DNA of 50,760 nt from an uncultured Lachnospiraceae bacterium (lineage in GTDB: Bacteria > Bacillota > Clostridia > Lachnospirales > Lachnospiraceae). A model generated the notes under the pieces. It did no database searches. It was not told the DNA's origin and saw only the letters and a program-made list of their open reading frames with translations. A program made the position numbers and the translations under genes. This document shows positions 34,967-43,163 of this stretch, piece after piece; the stretch's first letter is position 1; the number at the start of each line of letters is the position of its first letter. The stretch spans positions 1 through 50,760 of the forward strand of contig CACZIO010000018.1 of NCBI GenBank assembly GCA_902781215.1. The letters run 5' to 3'.

Positions 34967-35642
34967 ATGGAAAAAAAAGCTCCGCGCCGCCACGTACTGC
35001 CGGGTCAGTACCGGGACAGACCTTCAGGACGGATCTTTCGAAACCCAATGCAGCTACTATCAGAGGCGGATCGAGGAGGATCCCGCCCTGGTCTGCGCCG
35101 GCATCTACGGCGACCAGGGCAAGAGCGGCCGCTCCATCCGCAGCCGGCCCGCCCTGCAGCAGCTGCTCAATGACTGCGAAGAGGGCAGGATCGACCTGAT
35201 CCTGACCAAGAGTGTCTCACGCTTTGCCCGCAACCTCCAGGAATGTGTGGAGATGACCCGCCGTCTGTCGGACCTCGGCGTCACCGTCCGTTTCGAGCGG
35301 GAGGGCCTCGATACCGGCAGCATGGATGGCGAGCTCATGCTGGGGATCCTGACCGCAATCGCCCAGGAGGAGAGCACCTCAATTTCCTCCAACATCCAGT
35401 GGAGCCGCAAAAAGCACCTGGAAAAGAGCCAGCCCTGGGAGAAGGCCCGCTACGGCTACATCTCCGTCGGGAAAGAACATATCTGGCAGGTCGTCCCCCG
35501 CGAGGCGGCCATCGTGCACAGAGCCTTCTGAATGGCAGCCCTGTGCCGCTCCACCAGGGAAATCGCGGCCGAAATGACAAGCATGGAAGCCCTCTCCGGC
35601 TCCGGCCGGATCTGGAACAAGGTCCCTGTGTGTGGGCGGTAA
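34967..35642 (+). pseudogene. Decayed large serine recombinase (resolvase domain, frameshift and stop)
   Basis: The frame encodes a serine recombinase N-terminal domain: AATYCRVSTGTD with the catalytic Ser, GKSGRSIRSRPALQQLL, ILTKSVSRFARN and FEREGLDTGSMDGELML. The natural start is an ATG at 34967 after AAGGAGG, but it is out of frame; removing one A from the A8 run at 34971-34978 restores MEKKLRAATYCRVS. A TGA at 35529-35531 then interrupts the recombinase domain, after which homology continues (CRSTREIAAEMTSMEA) to a TAA at 35640. About 225 of the usual 500 or so residues remain and the zinc and coiled-coil parts are gone. Confidence 0.8.
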
Positions 35643-35776
35643 GATGATTTTGCCACTACATGGTAAGGAGTTTTTTACACGATGTAAAAAAGTGCTTGAC
35701 GTTTGCAAACAGGCTGCGACTTATCGATGATCATGCGGTGAATATTGTATTAGAATGCGAATTTTCATGAACCAGC

Positions 35777-35810
35777 CCTGCCGGTGGCAGACTGCTGCCG
35801 GCAGGTTTTT
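35777..35810 (+). terminator. Terminator-like hairpin after the recombinase remnant
   Basis: CCTGCCGG (35777-35784) pairs with CCGGCAGG (35798-35805) with GGCAG/CTGCC inside, followed by T5. The surrounding 35643-35919 shows no gene. Confidence 0.75.
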
Positions 35811-35919
35811 CGTCAATCTGATGACAAATGTCACCGTCTATTTCCGGACAATCCGGTCCGGCTTTAACAATAATCCTTTGACAGCATCTAGTTTTTTAAA
35901 AACCACAATTTATCCCATG

Positions 35920-36834
35920 TTATAAATCAGCTTCCTTCAAGTATCGACGAACTGCATCCTGCCATACTGGAAGCGGGGTAAAGCCTGCAGATATAAGCTT
36001 TGACTTATCAAGTCTGGAATTAAAGGGCCGGGCAGCTTTGCTCAGACCGTACTCCTTGGTTGTTACAGGAATTACCGTCGTATTAAGACCGTACTGTCTA
36101 TAGAACTCACAGCAAAAGTCAAACCAACTGATATAGCCGCCTTCATTCGTTGCATGATAATAACCATATTTTTCGGATTCGATCATATCAACCAGAAGCC
36201 TGGCAAGGTCCAGTGTATAGGTCGGCGTCCCAATCTGATCATTTACGACCCGCACGGTATCGTGGGTCTTTCCGACATTGATCATCGTCTTGATGAAATT
36301 CTTTCCGTTTAAGCCGAAAACCCAGGCAATACGAACAATAAAATATTTGGAAAGAATCGAACTGACCGCCAGTTCCCCGTCAAGCTTACTCTGGCCATAC
36401 ACATTGAGCGGGGCATAGCATTTGTCATCCGGTTCCCAAGGCCGTTCTCCCTGACCGTCAAAAACATAGTCAGTAGAAATATATACCATCTTTGCGTCTA
36501 CTGCCCGTGCAGCTTCAGCAATATACCGCGTTCCCAGAGCATTGATTGCATGGACCTTGTCTTTATTGGACTCTTCCTCCGCAGCGTCCACTGCTGTCCA
36601 GGCAGCACAATGGATGATCACATCCGGATGAATGTCTTTCACTATTTTCTCCACAGCGGTCTGATCTGTTATATCCAGTTGGACGTACAGTACCTTGGTA
36701 ACCGCCGTATGGTCCTGAATGCCGGCATAAGAAGGCTGAATATCAGACCCTACAGCCTCATATCCACGAGAGACCAGTTCATTTACCACATCATGTCCCA
36801 ACTGACCACCGACGCCTGTCACAAAAACTTTCAT
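35920..36834 (-). CDS. rfbD: dTDP-4-dehydrorhamnose reductase
   Basis: The 304-residue protein is a short-chain dehydrogenase of the RmlD type: nucleotide loop FVTGVGGQLGHDVV, STDYVFDG, the active-site Tyr/Lys in YGQSKLDGE, and RIAWVFG. It reduces dTDP-4-keto-L-rhamnose to dTDP-L-rhamnose. The ATG at 36834 is preferred: GGAGG lies ten bases upstream, while the GTG and ATG further out overlap it. It follows rfbA by about 20 bases. rfbB and rfbC are not in the window. Confidence 0.92.
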   Translation of the reverse strand: MKVFVTGVGGQLGHDVVNELVSRGYEAVGSDIQPSYAGIQDHTAVTKVLYVQLDITDQTAVEKIVKDIHPDVIIHCAAWTAVDAAEEESNKDKVHAINALGTRYIAEAARAVDAKMVYISTDYVFDGQGERPWEPDDKCYAPLNVYGQSKLDGELAVSSILSKYFIVRIAWVFGLNGKNFIKTMINVGKTHDTVRVVNDQIGTPTYTLDLARLLVDMIESEKYGYYHATNEGGYISWFDFCCEFYRQYGLNTTVIPVTTKEYGLSKAARPFNSRLDKSKLISAGFTPLPVWQDAVRRYLKEADL

Positions 36835-36856
36835 ATCCTTCATCACCTCCGGGTGA

Positions 36857-37744
36857 TCAATATCTGACTTTTCCTTCTGCTACAGCCTTAAGATGAGATC
36901 CATAAGGACTCTTGCCATATCTTTCGGCCGATTCCATCAACTTTTCTTTATCGATCCAACGGTTGATGTATGCAATCTCTTCAGGTGCAGAGATCGTGAT
37001 TCCCTGCCGCTGCGAAATCATGCGCACAAAGTCTGCAGCTTCCACAAGACTGTCCATCGTACCGGTATCCAGCCAGGCGAAACCGCGCCCCAGAAGTTGT
37101 ACGTCGAGCAGTCCATCTTTCAGGTACATATCGTTTAAAGTCGTGATTTCAAGTTCTCCACGCGCGGAAGGCTTAACCTGGTTTGCTCTTGCACTTACAC
37201 CGGCAGGATAAAAATACAATCCGGTAACTGCATAGTTGGATTTTGGCTGTGCAGGTTTTTCCTCGATGCTTGTTGCCTGCCCGTTTTCATCGAAGGCAAC
37301 AACGCCGAACCGCTCCGGATCCGGGACATAATACCCGAACACAGTCGCGCGTCGACTGGTTTCCGCATCCTCAACTGCCGCGTGAAGAATTCTCCTGAAG
37401 CCATTCCCATAGAAGATATTATCACCCAGAACCATGGCACAGGCGTCCTCTCCAATAAACTCCTCGCCAAGAATAAATGCCTGCGCAAGTCCATCCGGAG
37501 AAGGCTGTACCTTGTAACTGAGGCTGACACCGAACTGGCTCCCATCTCCCAGAAGGTTTTCAAACCTGGGCGTATCTTCCGGAGTGCTGATGATCAGAAT
37601 ATCTTTGATTCCTGCCAGCATCAGGGTAGACAGGGGATAATAGATCATGGGTTTGTCATAAACCGGCAGGAGCTGTTTGCTTGTTACCATTGTAAGGGGG
37701 TAAAGGCGCGTTCCCGCGCCGCCTGCTAAAATAATACCTTTCAT
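36857..37744 (-). CDS. rfbA: Glucose-1-phosphate thymidylyltransferase
   Basis: The 295-residue protein is a typical Rml[19 protein letters not shown] signature, [23 protein letters not shown] and [19 protein letters not shown]. It makes dTDP-glucose for the rhamnose pathway. AGGTGA precedes the ATG at 37744; the GTG three codons upstream is part of that site. It heads the rfbA-rfbD pair. Upstream, 37755-38030 is AT-rich and shows no gene. Confidence 0.95.
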   Translation of the reverse strand: MKGIILAGGAGTRLYPLTMVTSKQLLPVYDKPMIYYPLSTLMLAGIKDILIISTPEDTPRFENLLGDGSQFGVSLSYKVQPSPDGLAQAFILGEEFIGEDACAMVLGDNIFYGNGFRRILHAAVEDAETSRRATVFGYYVPDPERFGVVAFDENGQATSIEEKPAQPKSNYAVTGLYFYPAGVSARANQVKPSARGELEITTLNDMYLKDGLLDVQLLGRGFAWLDTGTMDSLVEAADFVRMISQRQGITISAPEEIAYINRWIDKEKLMESAERYGKSPYGSHLKAVAEGKVRY

Positions 37745-38030
37745 ATTTTTCACCTGTATAACGTACTTTGTAATTTATGCTCCTTATCACCATCTTTTAA
37801 ATTGCTCATTAAGAAGGCATATCGCAAACAGTTCTATAGAAATATTTGCAACTATCATCACCTTTGGTAATAATTAATTTATTATATCAAATCGCGCTCG
37901 CGATAGCTATCTTCATATTTAGCCATAACCACTTCTCAGTCTGACTGACCGTAGTCTTTTCTGTCGCAATTATCCTTCACTTTTAGCTGAATTACAAAAC
38001 AACTTCTCATGTCGCATTCCCCGCATGTCC

Positions 38031-38554
38031 CTAATGCCCCGCATCACTGTTTAAGTGCGCAGCAGTGGCATTTATATAAAAAGCGTTTTCCTCCAAAGTG
38101 GATTCTGTTAGTACTATCTCTTCTGAATTAACAGCTGATTTGTCATCTAGAGTTTCGTTAGCATTTTTATCGTTTAACTCTGTTTCTATTTCCGTTGCAT
38201 CTTGTGGTTTTACATAGATTTCTATACCGTCGCTTGCAATACCAGATTCTACTATCACTGTCTCATTTTCCTTACCTACTTCATCCAGATACTCAAAATC
38301 TTATATTTCAATATCTGTAGGTTCAACTGTCTCCTGTACTGATTCTTGCGGCGCAACAGGTATATCATTAATTTCTTCACCCAGCAATTCCTCTGTGAAA
38401 GCACTCTCAAATTCTTCTTCAGATTTCCGCTCAGTTCCTTCTGTATAAGCTCTTCATTGTATTCACTGCTCTCAGCAACTGGAACCGTCACTATTAAGAA
38501 ACTGCCGGTTACAATTAAGAAAGGCATACGTACGGCAGCCACTCTTTTCATCAT
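38031..38554 (-). pseudogene. Decayed N-terminus of a secreted acidic surface protein
   Basis: A signal-peptide-like start (basic MMKRVAAVR, then hydrophobic FLIVTGSFLIVTVPVAES) is followed after a frame change by an acidic stretch (TEELLGEEINDIPVAPQ, then ETVEPTDIEI), a TAA near 38299, and, in the same frame, further acidic sequence (VIVESGIASDGIEIYVKPQ, ESTLEENAFYI) to a final stop at 38031. This is the layout of the first about 150 residues of the large surface protein at 43164-48950. At least one frameshift and one stop separate the pieces, so it is a remnant. Confidence 0.6.
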
Positions 38555-38638
38555 ACAGCCTGTCCTTCAACTTCGTAAAAGAATCCAATGTTGCCAAACC
38601 AGTCCGAAAACTCGATCACTTTTTGCTATTTCAGCAGT

Positions 38639-40192
38639 CTACAGCACCGTTTTGTCTGTTCTTTCCATTATATATTTTTCTGCATCCTTAATAAAACTCC
38701 AGATCATCAGGATCATAATGATTCCAATGGGAAATGCGCTGATAATAGATACGCTCTGAATATTGTTCATACTGCTCTCAGAGAAGACAAGAGCAATGGG
38801 AAGTACGATCAGGAGCAGACACCAGAGGAGAGTGATCAGCGTGTGGGGTTTTTCATTTTCATCCAACGTTTTATAGCTATAGCACGCCGCCGTATAGGCA
38901 ATGGAATCAAAGCTTGTCGCATAGAACGCAATCATGCAGAGAAGTGTCCACACAAGGATCAGACTGTCTGCTGGCATGGTGTCGACAATATTCAGAATAA
39001 GCTGATACATGTCGCCGTTCTCACTGTACATTGTAATAAAATCTGCCGCTCCGGTCACCTGCAGTCCAAGGCTGTAATTTCCAAGTACTACAAAGGAAAC
39101 GATTGTAGACCCCACTCCAAACAAGTATCCACCCAGAATCGTCTGGCGGATCGTTCTACCACGACTGATATTGCCAATGAAAAACGGAGCAGCAATACAC
39201 CAGACCATCCAGTAAGCCCAGTAGTAGATTGTCCAGTCCTGCGGGAAATTGTTAGTCCTGACAGGGTCTGTATACGTGGACAATTCCACAAAATGCTGAA
39301 TCATTTTACCCATACTCTGGACACCATTTTCTACAATAAACTGCCCCTGCCCGCCTATCACGAGGACAAGGATCAGCAAACCGAAGAAAAGGTAAATACA
39401 TAACTTGGCAAGGAAACTGATCCCTTTGAATCCGTGCAGGACTGCATAGGTATATACAGCACAGGTAATCAGGAGAATGATGATGGTCACTGCCGTCCTG
39501 CTGATACTGACATGAAAAAGCTTTACGATGATACTTGCCATCAGAGGGGTTGCAACGGAAAAGGTCGTTGCTGTTCCGGCAAGCAGCGCGAACAGCGCAA
39601 AGAGGTCAATCACACGCCCCAAGAGTCCATTGGCATTCCTGTCCCCGATGATTGGACGGCAGGCTTCAGAATAGCGCTGTCTGTTTCTTCTTCGCACATG
39701 CAGCATGAAGCCGAAGGCAACCGCCAGAACCAGATAAAAAGCCCACGGGATAAAGCTCCAGTGGAAGAGAGGAAAAACGCCGGCCCATTCTGTGATCGAG
39801 CCCATTTCTGCGATATGTGGGTTGGTCGCATACATTACCCATTCAGCGAAAGAATAGAAGAGAATATCTGCCGCAAGTCCGCAGGTAAACATCATGCTTC
39901 CCCAGGTAAAGAAGGAAAACTGCGGTTTTTCTCCCGGTTCTCCCAGAACGATGTCACCGTATTTTGAAAAGGACAGGTAAATTGACACGATCAGGACCCC
40001 CAGACCTATGATCAGATAATAGATTCCGACCGTGTCCCCAAAGAAAAAGCGAACCTGTGCAATTACCTCGTTTGCCTGTTCGGGAAAGATAAACAGATAC
40101 GCTGCAAGCCCCATGATCAGGGCAAAGGGGACAAGCGTAACCAGCCAGTCGATTCTGCTGCTGTCCGCAGTTCTGTTCTTTTCTCCGCTCAT
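38639..40192 (-). CDS. BCCT-family transporter (choline/betaine/carnitine type)
   Basis: The 517-residue protein has twelve predicted helices and the BCCT signatures: FHWSFIPWAFYLVLAVAFG in helix 4 and WTIYYWAYWMVWCIAAPFF followed by GNISRGRTIRQ. The family takes up quaternary ammonium compounds, driven by sodium or by exchange. It has no long regulatory C-terminal tail, unlike osmosensing BetP. As the last gene of an operon with two LicC/LicA-type enzymes, choline is the most likely substrate, filling the place of LicB. AGGAGG precedes the ATG. Confidence 0.9.
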   Translation of the reverse strand: MSGEKNRTADSSRIDWLVTLVPFALIMGLAAYLFIFPEQANEVIAQVRFFFGDTVGIYYLIIGLGVLIVSIYLSFSKYGDIVLGEPGEKPQFSFFTWGSMMFTCGLAADILFYSFAEWVMYATNPHIAEMGSITEWAGVFPLFHWSFIPWAFYLVLAVAFGFMLHVRRRNRQRYSEACRPIIGDRNANGLLGRVIDLFALFALLAGTATTFSVATPLMASIIVKLFHVSISRTAVTIIILLITCAVYTYAVLHGFKGISFLAKLCIYLFFGLLILVLVIGGQGQFIVENGVQSMGKMIQHFVELSTYTDPVRTNNFPQDWTIYYWAYWMVWCIAAPFFIGNISRGRTIRQTILGGYLFGVGSTIVSFVVLGNYSLGLQVTGAADFITMYSENGDMYQLILNIVDTMPADSLILVWTLLCMIAFYATSFDSIAYTAACYSYKTLDENEKPHTLITLLWCLLLIVLPIALVFSESSMNNIQSVSIISAFPIGIIMILMIWSFIKDAEKYIMERTDKTVL

Positions 40193-40275
40193 TATATTTA
40201 CCTCCTGTTATCATGTGGTTCCGTCTTGTTGCTTATCAATCTGTTTTATGGTTCAAATAACAGATCCAATTGGAC

Positions 40276-41058
40276 TTATTCAGACGGCGTAATGCCTGTC
40301 ATTATTTCTTTTTTTCGTTCTGCACTACCTGCATCCCGAATCAGATACCGGTAACTGCTGTCTATTTCCGCAAGCTCCTGCAGATCATCGACCTCAATGA
40401 TGTCACCTGGTTTCATCTCCCGGATTCCCAGCCTGTAATTCTGAAAGTGACAGAACATCGCCACATCATCCCAGTAGATATCCGTGTTTTTCTTTTTCTC
40501 AAATTCATACTCAAGATCTTTTCTCAGACGATTTCCATCTTCCCGGCTCCACCTTGAGATGGAATAGAGCTGCCACCCGTGCGCGCCTCCGGTACGTGAA
40601 CAGCTCTGTACAATGCCGTTTTTCACCCGCATCAGCCACTCGTTTGTCTCACCTTCACTCCAGACAGCATTGTAGCCGGAAAGCGTAAAATGCGGGTCAA
40701 GGATCTCCGGATGATAGATAATCTGGTCTCCATCCAGAATAATACAATCTCCCAGATGTTCTCTTGCCACATAAAGAGAACTGATATTATTGCATGTGGC
40801 ATAGTAGGGGTTTTCAATCAGCCGCAGTCCCTCATACTGGCGGGGAAGGTCATAAAACTTCTCCTTCAGATAGCCGACCACAACATAAATTTCCCTGATT
40901 CCATTCTGATGCAGTCCGCTGATCACCGTGTCGATCATCCGCACCCCATTGACCTTCACGAGGGGTTTAGGGGTTGTAAAGGTCAGCGGATGCATTCGAT
41001 TTCCTGTTCCCGCTGCCATGATAATGGCGCGCTTGACTATATGTGTTTCTTCTGTCAT
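40276..41058 (-). CDS. Nucleotidyltransferase, LicC-like (CTP:phosphocholine cytidylyltransferase type)
   Basis: The 260-residue protein has the nucleotidyltransferase signature IIMAAGTGNRMHPLT followed by PKPLVKVNG, the LicC-like NPYYATCNNISSLYVAREHL, the metal-binding ILDGDQII and a late WDDVAMF. It would join CTP and phosphocholine to CDP-choline, or act on a related amino-alcohol phosphate. It starts six bases after the stop of the licCA fusion gene, with AAAGGAC as ribosome site inside that gene's end. Two such domains in one operon suggest different substrates or a hetero-oligomer. Confidence 0.82.
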   Translation of the reverse strand: MTEETHIVKRAIIMAAGTGNRMHPLTFTTPKPLVKVNGVRMIDTVISGLHQNGIREIYVVVGYLKEKFYDLPRQYEGLRLIENPYYATCNNISSLYVAREHLGDCIILDGDQIIYHPEILDPHFTLSGYNAVWSEGETNEWLMRVKNGIVQSCSRTGGAHGWQLYSISRWSREDGNRLRKDLEYEFEKKKNTDIYWDDVAMFCHFQNYRLGIREMKPGDIIEVDDLQELAEIDSSYRYLIRDAGSAERKKEIMTGITPSE

Positions 41059-41064
41059 GTCCTT

Positions 41065-42933
41065 TTATTCCTCAGTGTCTACTGTTTGTTCGCTGTTGAA
41101 TTCCCTGATTGCAAATCTGTAATAGTCTTTGGCAAAACGATATTGCCGCAGCGAATACTCTCCGAATTCCACGCCCAGATTCCGCTTGAATTCGCACCAA
41201 TTTGACCAGAGAAGACCGCAGGCGGAGATGTATGCGTAGATCTTTGCCCTCGTCATCCGTTCACACTGTCCATCGAAATAGATATCTATCAGACGATCCA
41301 CCTGTTCTTTATCGTACATGCTGTAGATGCAGAACATTGCAATATCAACGTGAGGATCCTGCATTCCTGCATATTCCCAATCCGTCAGCTGCAGCTGTTC
41401 TTCAAGCTCTACGATGTTCTGATCCTGTTTATCGCCGCCTCTGTTTTGCCTTCTGTCATCCCCGTACTGCCGGTCAGTGTCTTTTTCCGAAGATGTACCG
41501 GGAGAATAGAAAAGGAAATTATCCGGAACTGCATCGATATGGGTCAGGCACCAGTCCTTCTCAAGGCCATTGATATATGCGCGCAGACTGAAGACATTGT
41601 CCTTTGTCTGTGCATAGTCCCTATATACTGACTTCTGACCCTTCCACAGTGATTCGTAAAAATCAATCTGTCCGAATATATCAAAGGTATGCCCGACCTG
41701 AAGTTTCATTTGATGGAATTCGCGCAGTTTTTTCATACACCGGCTGAGATCCTCTGTATTCTCCGGATCACAGGTGCGGATTCCATCCAGAAACTTGGTG
41801 ATCTTATAACCGTTTGCAGGGTTGATATAAACAGGATCATCACAGAGGTCGAGGCCGCTGATTGCATCATATACGGAAGCTTCCTGCTCCCGGTTGATCA
41901 GTCGGTCAGTTCCCTCCCCGGGGATACGCATGATATACTTTTCTCCCTTGACGGAGAAAAGAAAGGACCTATTTGTCATCCCTTTTTTCAGTACAGATAT
42001 ATCAGTAATCTGTCCGGACGTAATATGAAATACAGATGCAATCACATCCAGGGCATCTGATTTTAAATGTGCGGATTCCCCGTCCAATTCCCTCAGCTGC
42101 TCATATGTATTGATCTCCACCACCTCTGATGAAGGTACAACCTTTGCCGGAATGATCATCCTGTCAGCCTTATAGAGCGCTGTTTCCCAGAAGTCTTCAT
42201 CATGAGCGCCACTGTCTGTCAGCTCCCGGATACGTCTGCGTACGTTTAAGGCATCTGTTTCCTGCAGGTATGCAATCCCAACCATTCGGTTACCTGTACT
42301 ATGGCCGCCAATCTTAACCAATTCCATTTTCCGGTTCACTCGCACTTCAGAGTCCGCATCTGCCTCGTCAGCGATCATATACCACGAATACATTTCCCTG
42401 CTATGAAATGGATTTCCGGAACACCACAGATCCGAAGGGACAATATAGGTATTGCTGATTTTATCTGCAACGAGCGCAAGAGATGCAAGATTATTTTTCG
42501 AAGCATAGGCAGAGTTCACCACAAGGTCTATATCATATTTGTCAATCAAATATTCAAAAGATTCCTTCATGAACCCGACTACGATTGTTATCTTCCTGAT
42601 TCCTGCTTCACGTAGCTGCCGGATCAGGCGTTCAACCAGCGGCTCTCCCTTTACTTCCAGTAAAGCCTTGGGTACTGACAGATTGATCGGAACCATTCGC
42701 ATGCCGAAGCCAGCCGCGAGGATAATTGCGTTGCGTGGTTTCCTGTCGGCCAGTAGTTCCTTAGCTTTTGCTGTCAGCTGCATATCTTCATCCAGATAGC
42801 CATTTTCCATCAATGTTTTTACGGATCGGTTAACAATTCCAAGGGAGTGTCCCGAATGTTCTGCCAGAAGTCTTTGATTCGTGTAAGGCTTAGCAGCAAG
42901 AGCGTTCATAATATCCATTTCTTGTATGTTCAT
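41065..42933 (-). CDS. HTH-LicC-LicA fusion: phosphocholine cytidylyltransferase plus choline kinase
   Basis: Three domains in 622 residues. Residues 1-60 form a winged helix (NQRLLAEHSGHSLGIVNRSVKTLMENGYLD). Residues about 68-290 are a LicC-type nucleotidyltransferase (AIILAAGFGMRMVPINL, PKALLEV, SAYASKNNLASL, YIVPSDLW). Residues about 300-622 are a choline kinase of the LicA/APH fold with catalytic HIDAVPDN and metal-binding LTDWEYAG. Between those two motifs lies a charged insert of about 36 residues. The protein could phosphorylate choline and activate it to CDP-choline. It heads the operon with the second LicC-like enzyme and the BCCT transporter; GGAGA precedes the ATG. No licD transferase gene is in the window. 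Confidence 0.85.
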   Translation of the reverse strand: MNIQEMDIMNALAAKPYTNQRLLAEHSGHSLGIVNRSVKTLMENGYLDEDMQLTAKAKELLADRKPRNAIILAAGFGMRMVPINLSVPKALLEVKGEPLVERLIRQLREAGIRKITIVVGFMKESFEYLIDKYDIDLVVNSAYASKNNLASLALVADKISNTYIVPSDLWCSGNPFHSREMYSWYMIADEADADSEVRVNRKMELVKIGGHSTGNRMVGIAYLQETDALNVRRRIRELTDSGAHDEDFWETALYKADRMIIPAKVVPSSEVVEINTYEQLRELDGESAHLKSDALDVIASVFHITSGQITDISVLKKGMTNRSFLFSVKGEKYIMRIPGEGTDRLINREQEASVYDAISGLDLCDDPVYINPANGYKITKFLDGIRTCDPENTEDLSRCMKKLREFHQMKLQVGHTFDIFGQIDFYESLWKGQKSVYRDYAQTKDNVFSLRAYINGLEKDWCLTHIDAVPDNFLFYSPGTSSEKDTDRQYGDDRRQNRGGDKQDQNIVELEEQLQLTDWEYAGMQDPHVDIAMFCIYSMYDKEQVDRLIDIYFDGQCERMTRAKIYAYISACGLLWSNWCEFKRNLGVEFGEYSLRQYRFAKDYYRFAIREFNSEQTVDTEE

Positions 42934-42975
42934 GATTTCTCCATGTATCTATTGCGTGAACGCGAATGTGAAAAT

Positions 42976-43009
42976 AATCCCTCTGCGCCTGTCCAGCAGC
43001 AGAGGGATT
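42976..43009 (-). terminator. Terminator downstream of the surface protein gene
   Basis: AATCCCTCTGC (42976-42986) pairs perfectly with GCAGAGGGATT (42999-43009). On the minus strand the stem is followed by ATTTTC, about 155 bases after the surface protein stop. Confidence 0.65.
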
Positions 43010-43163
43010 ATAATAATAATCAGGCCTGCCTTATGTTGCTGATATCTTCATGTACAATTGCAGATAAGCTTTTTATAAGCACTTTGTTTTTTCGCATAAT
43101 ACATTAACATCTAAGTCTGCTTTCGTCAAGTTATGCTCATAAACGGTTCACTGCAAAAATGAA

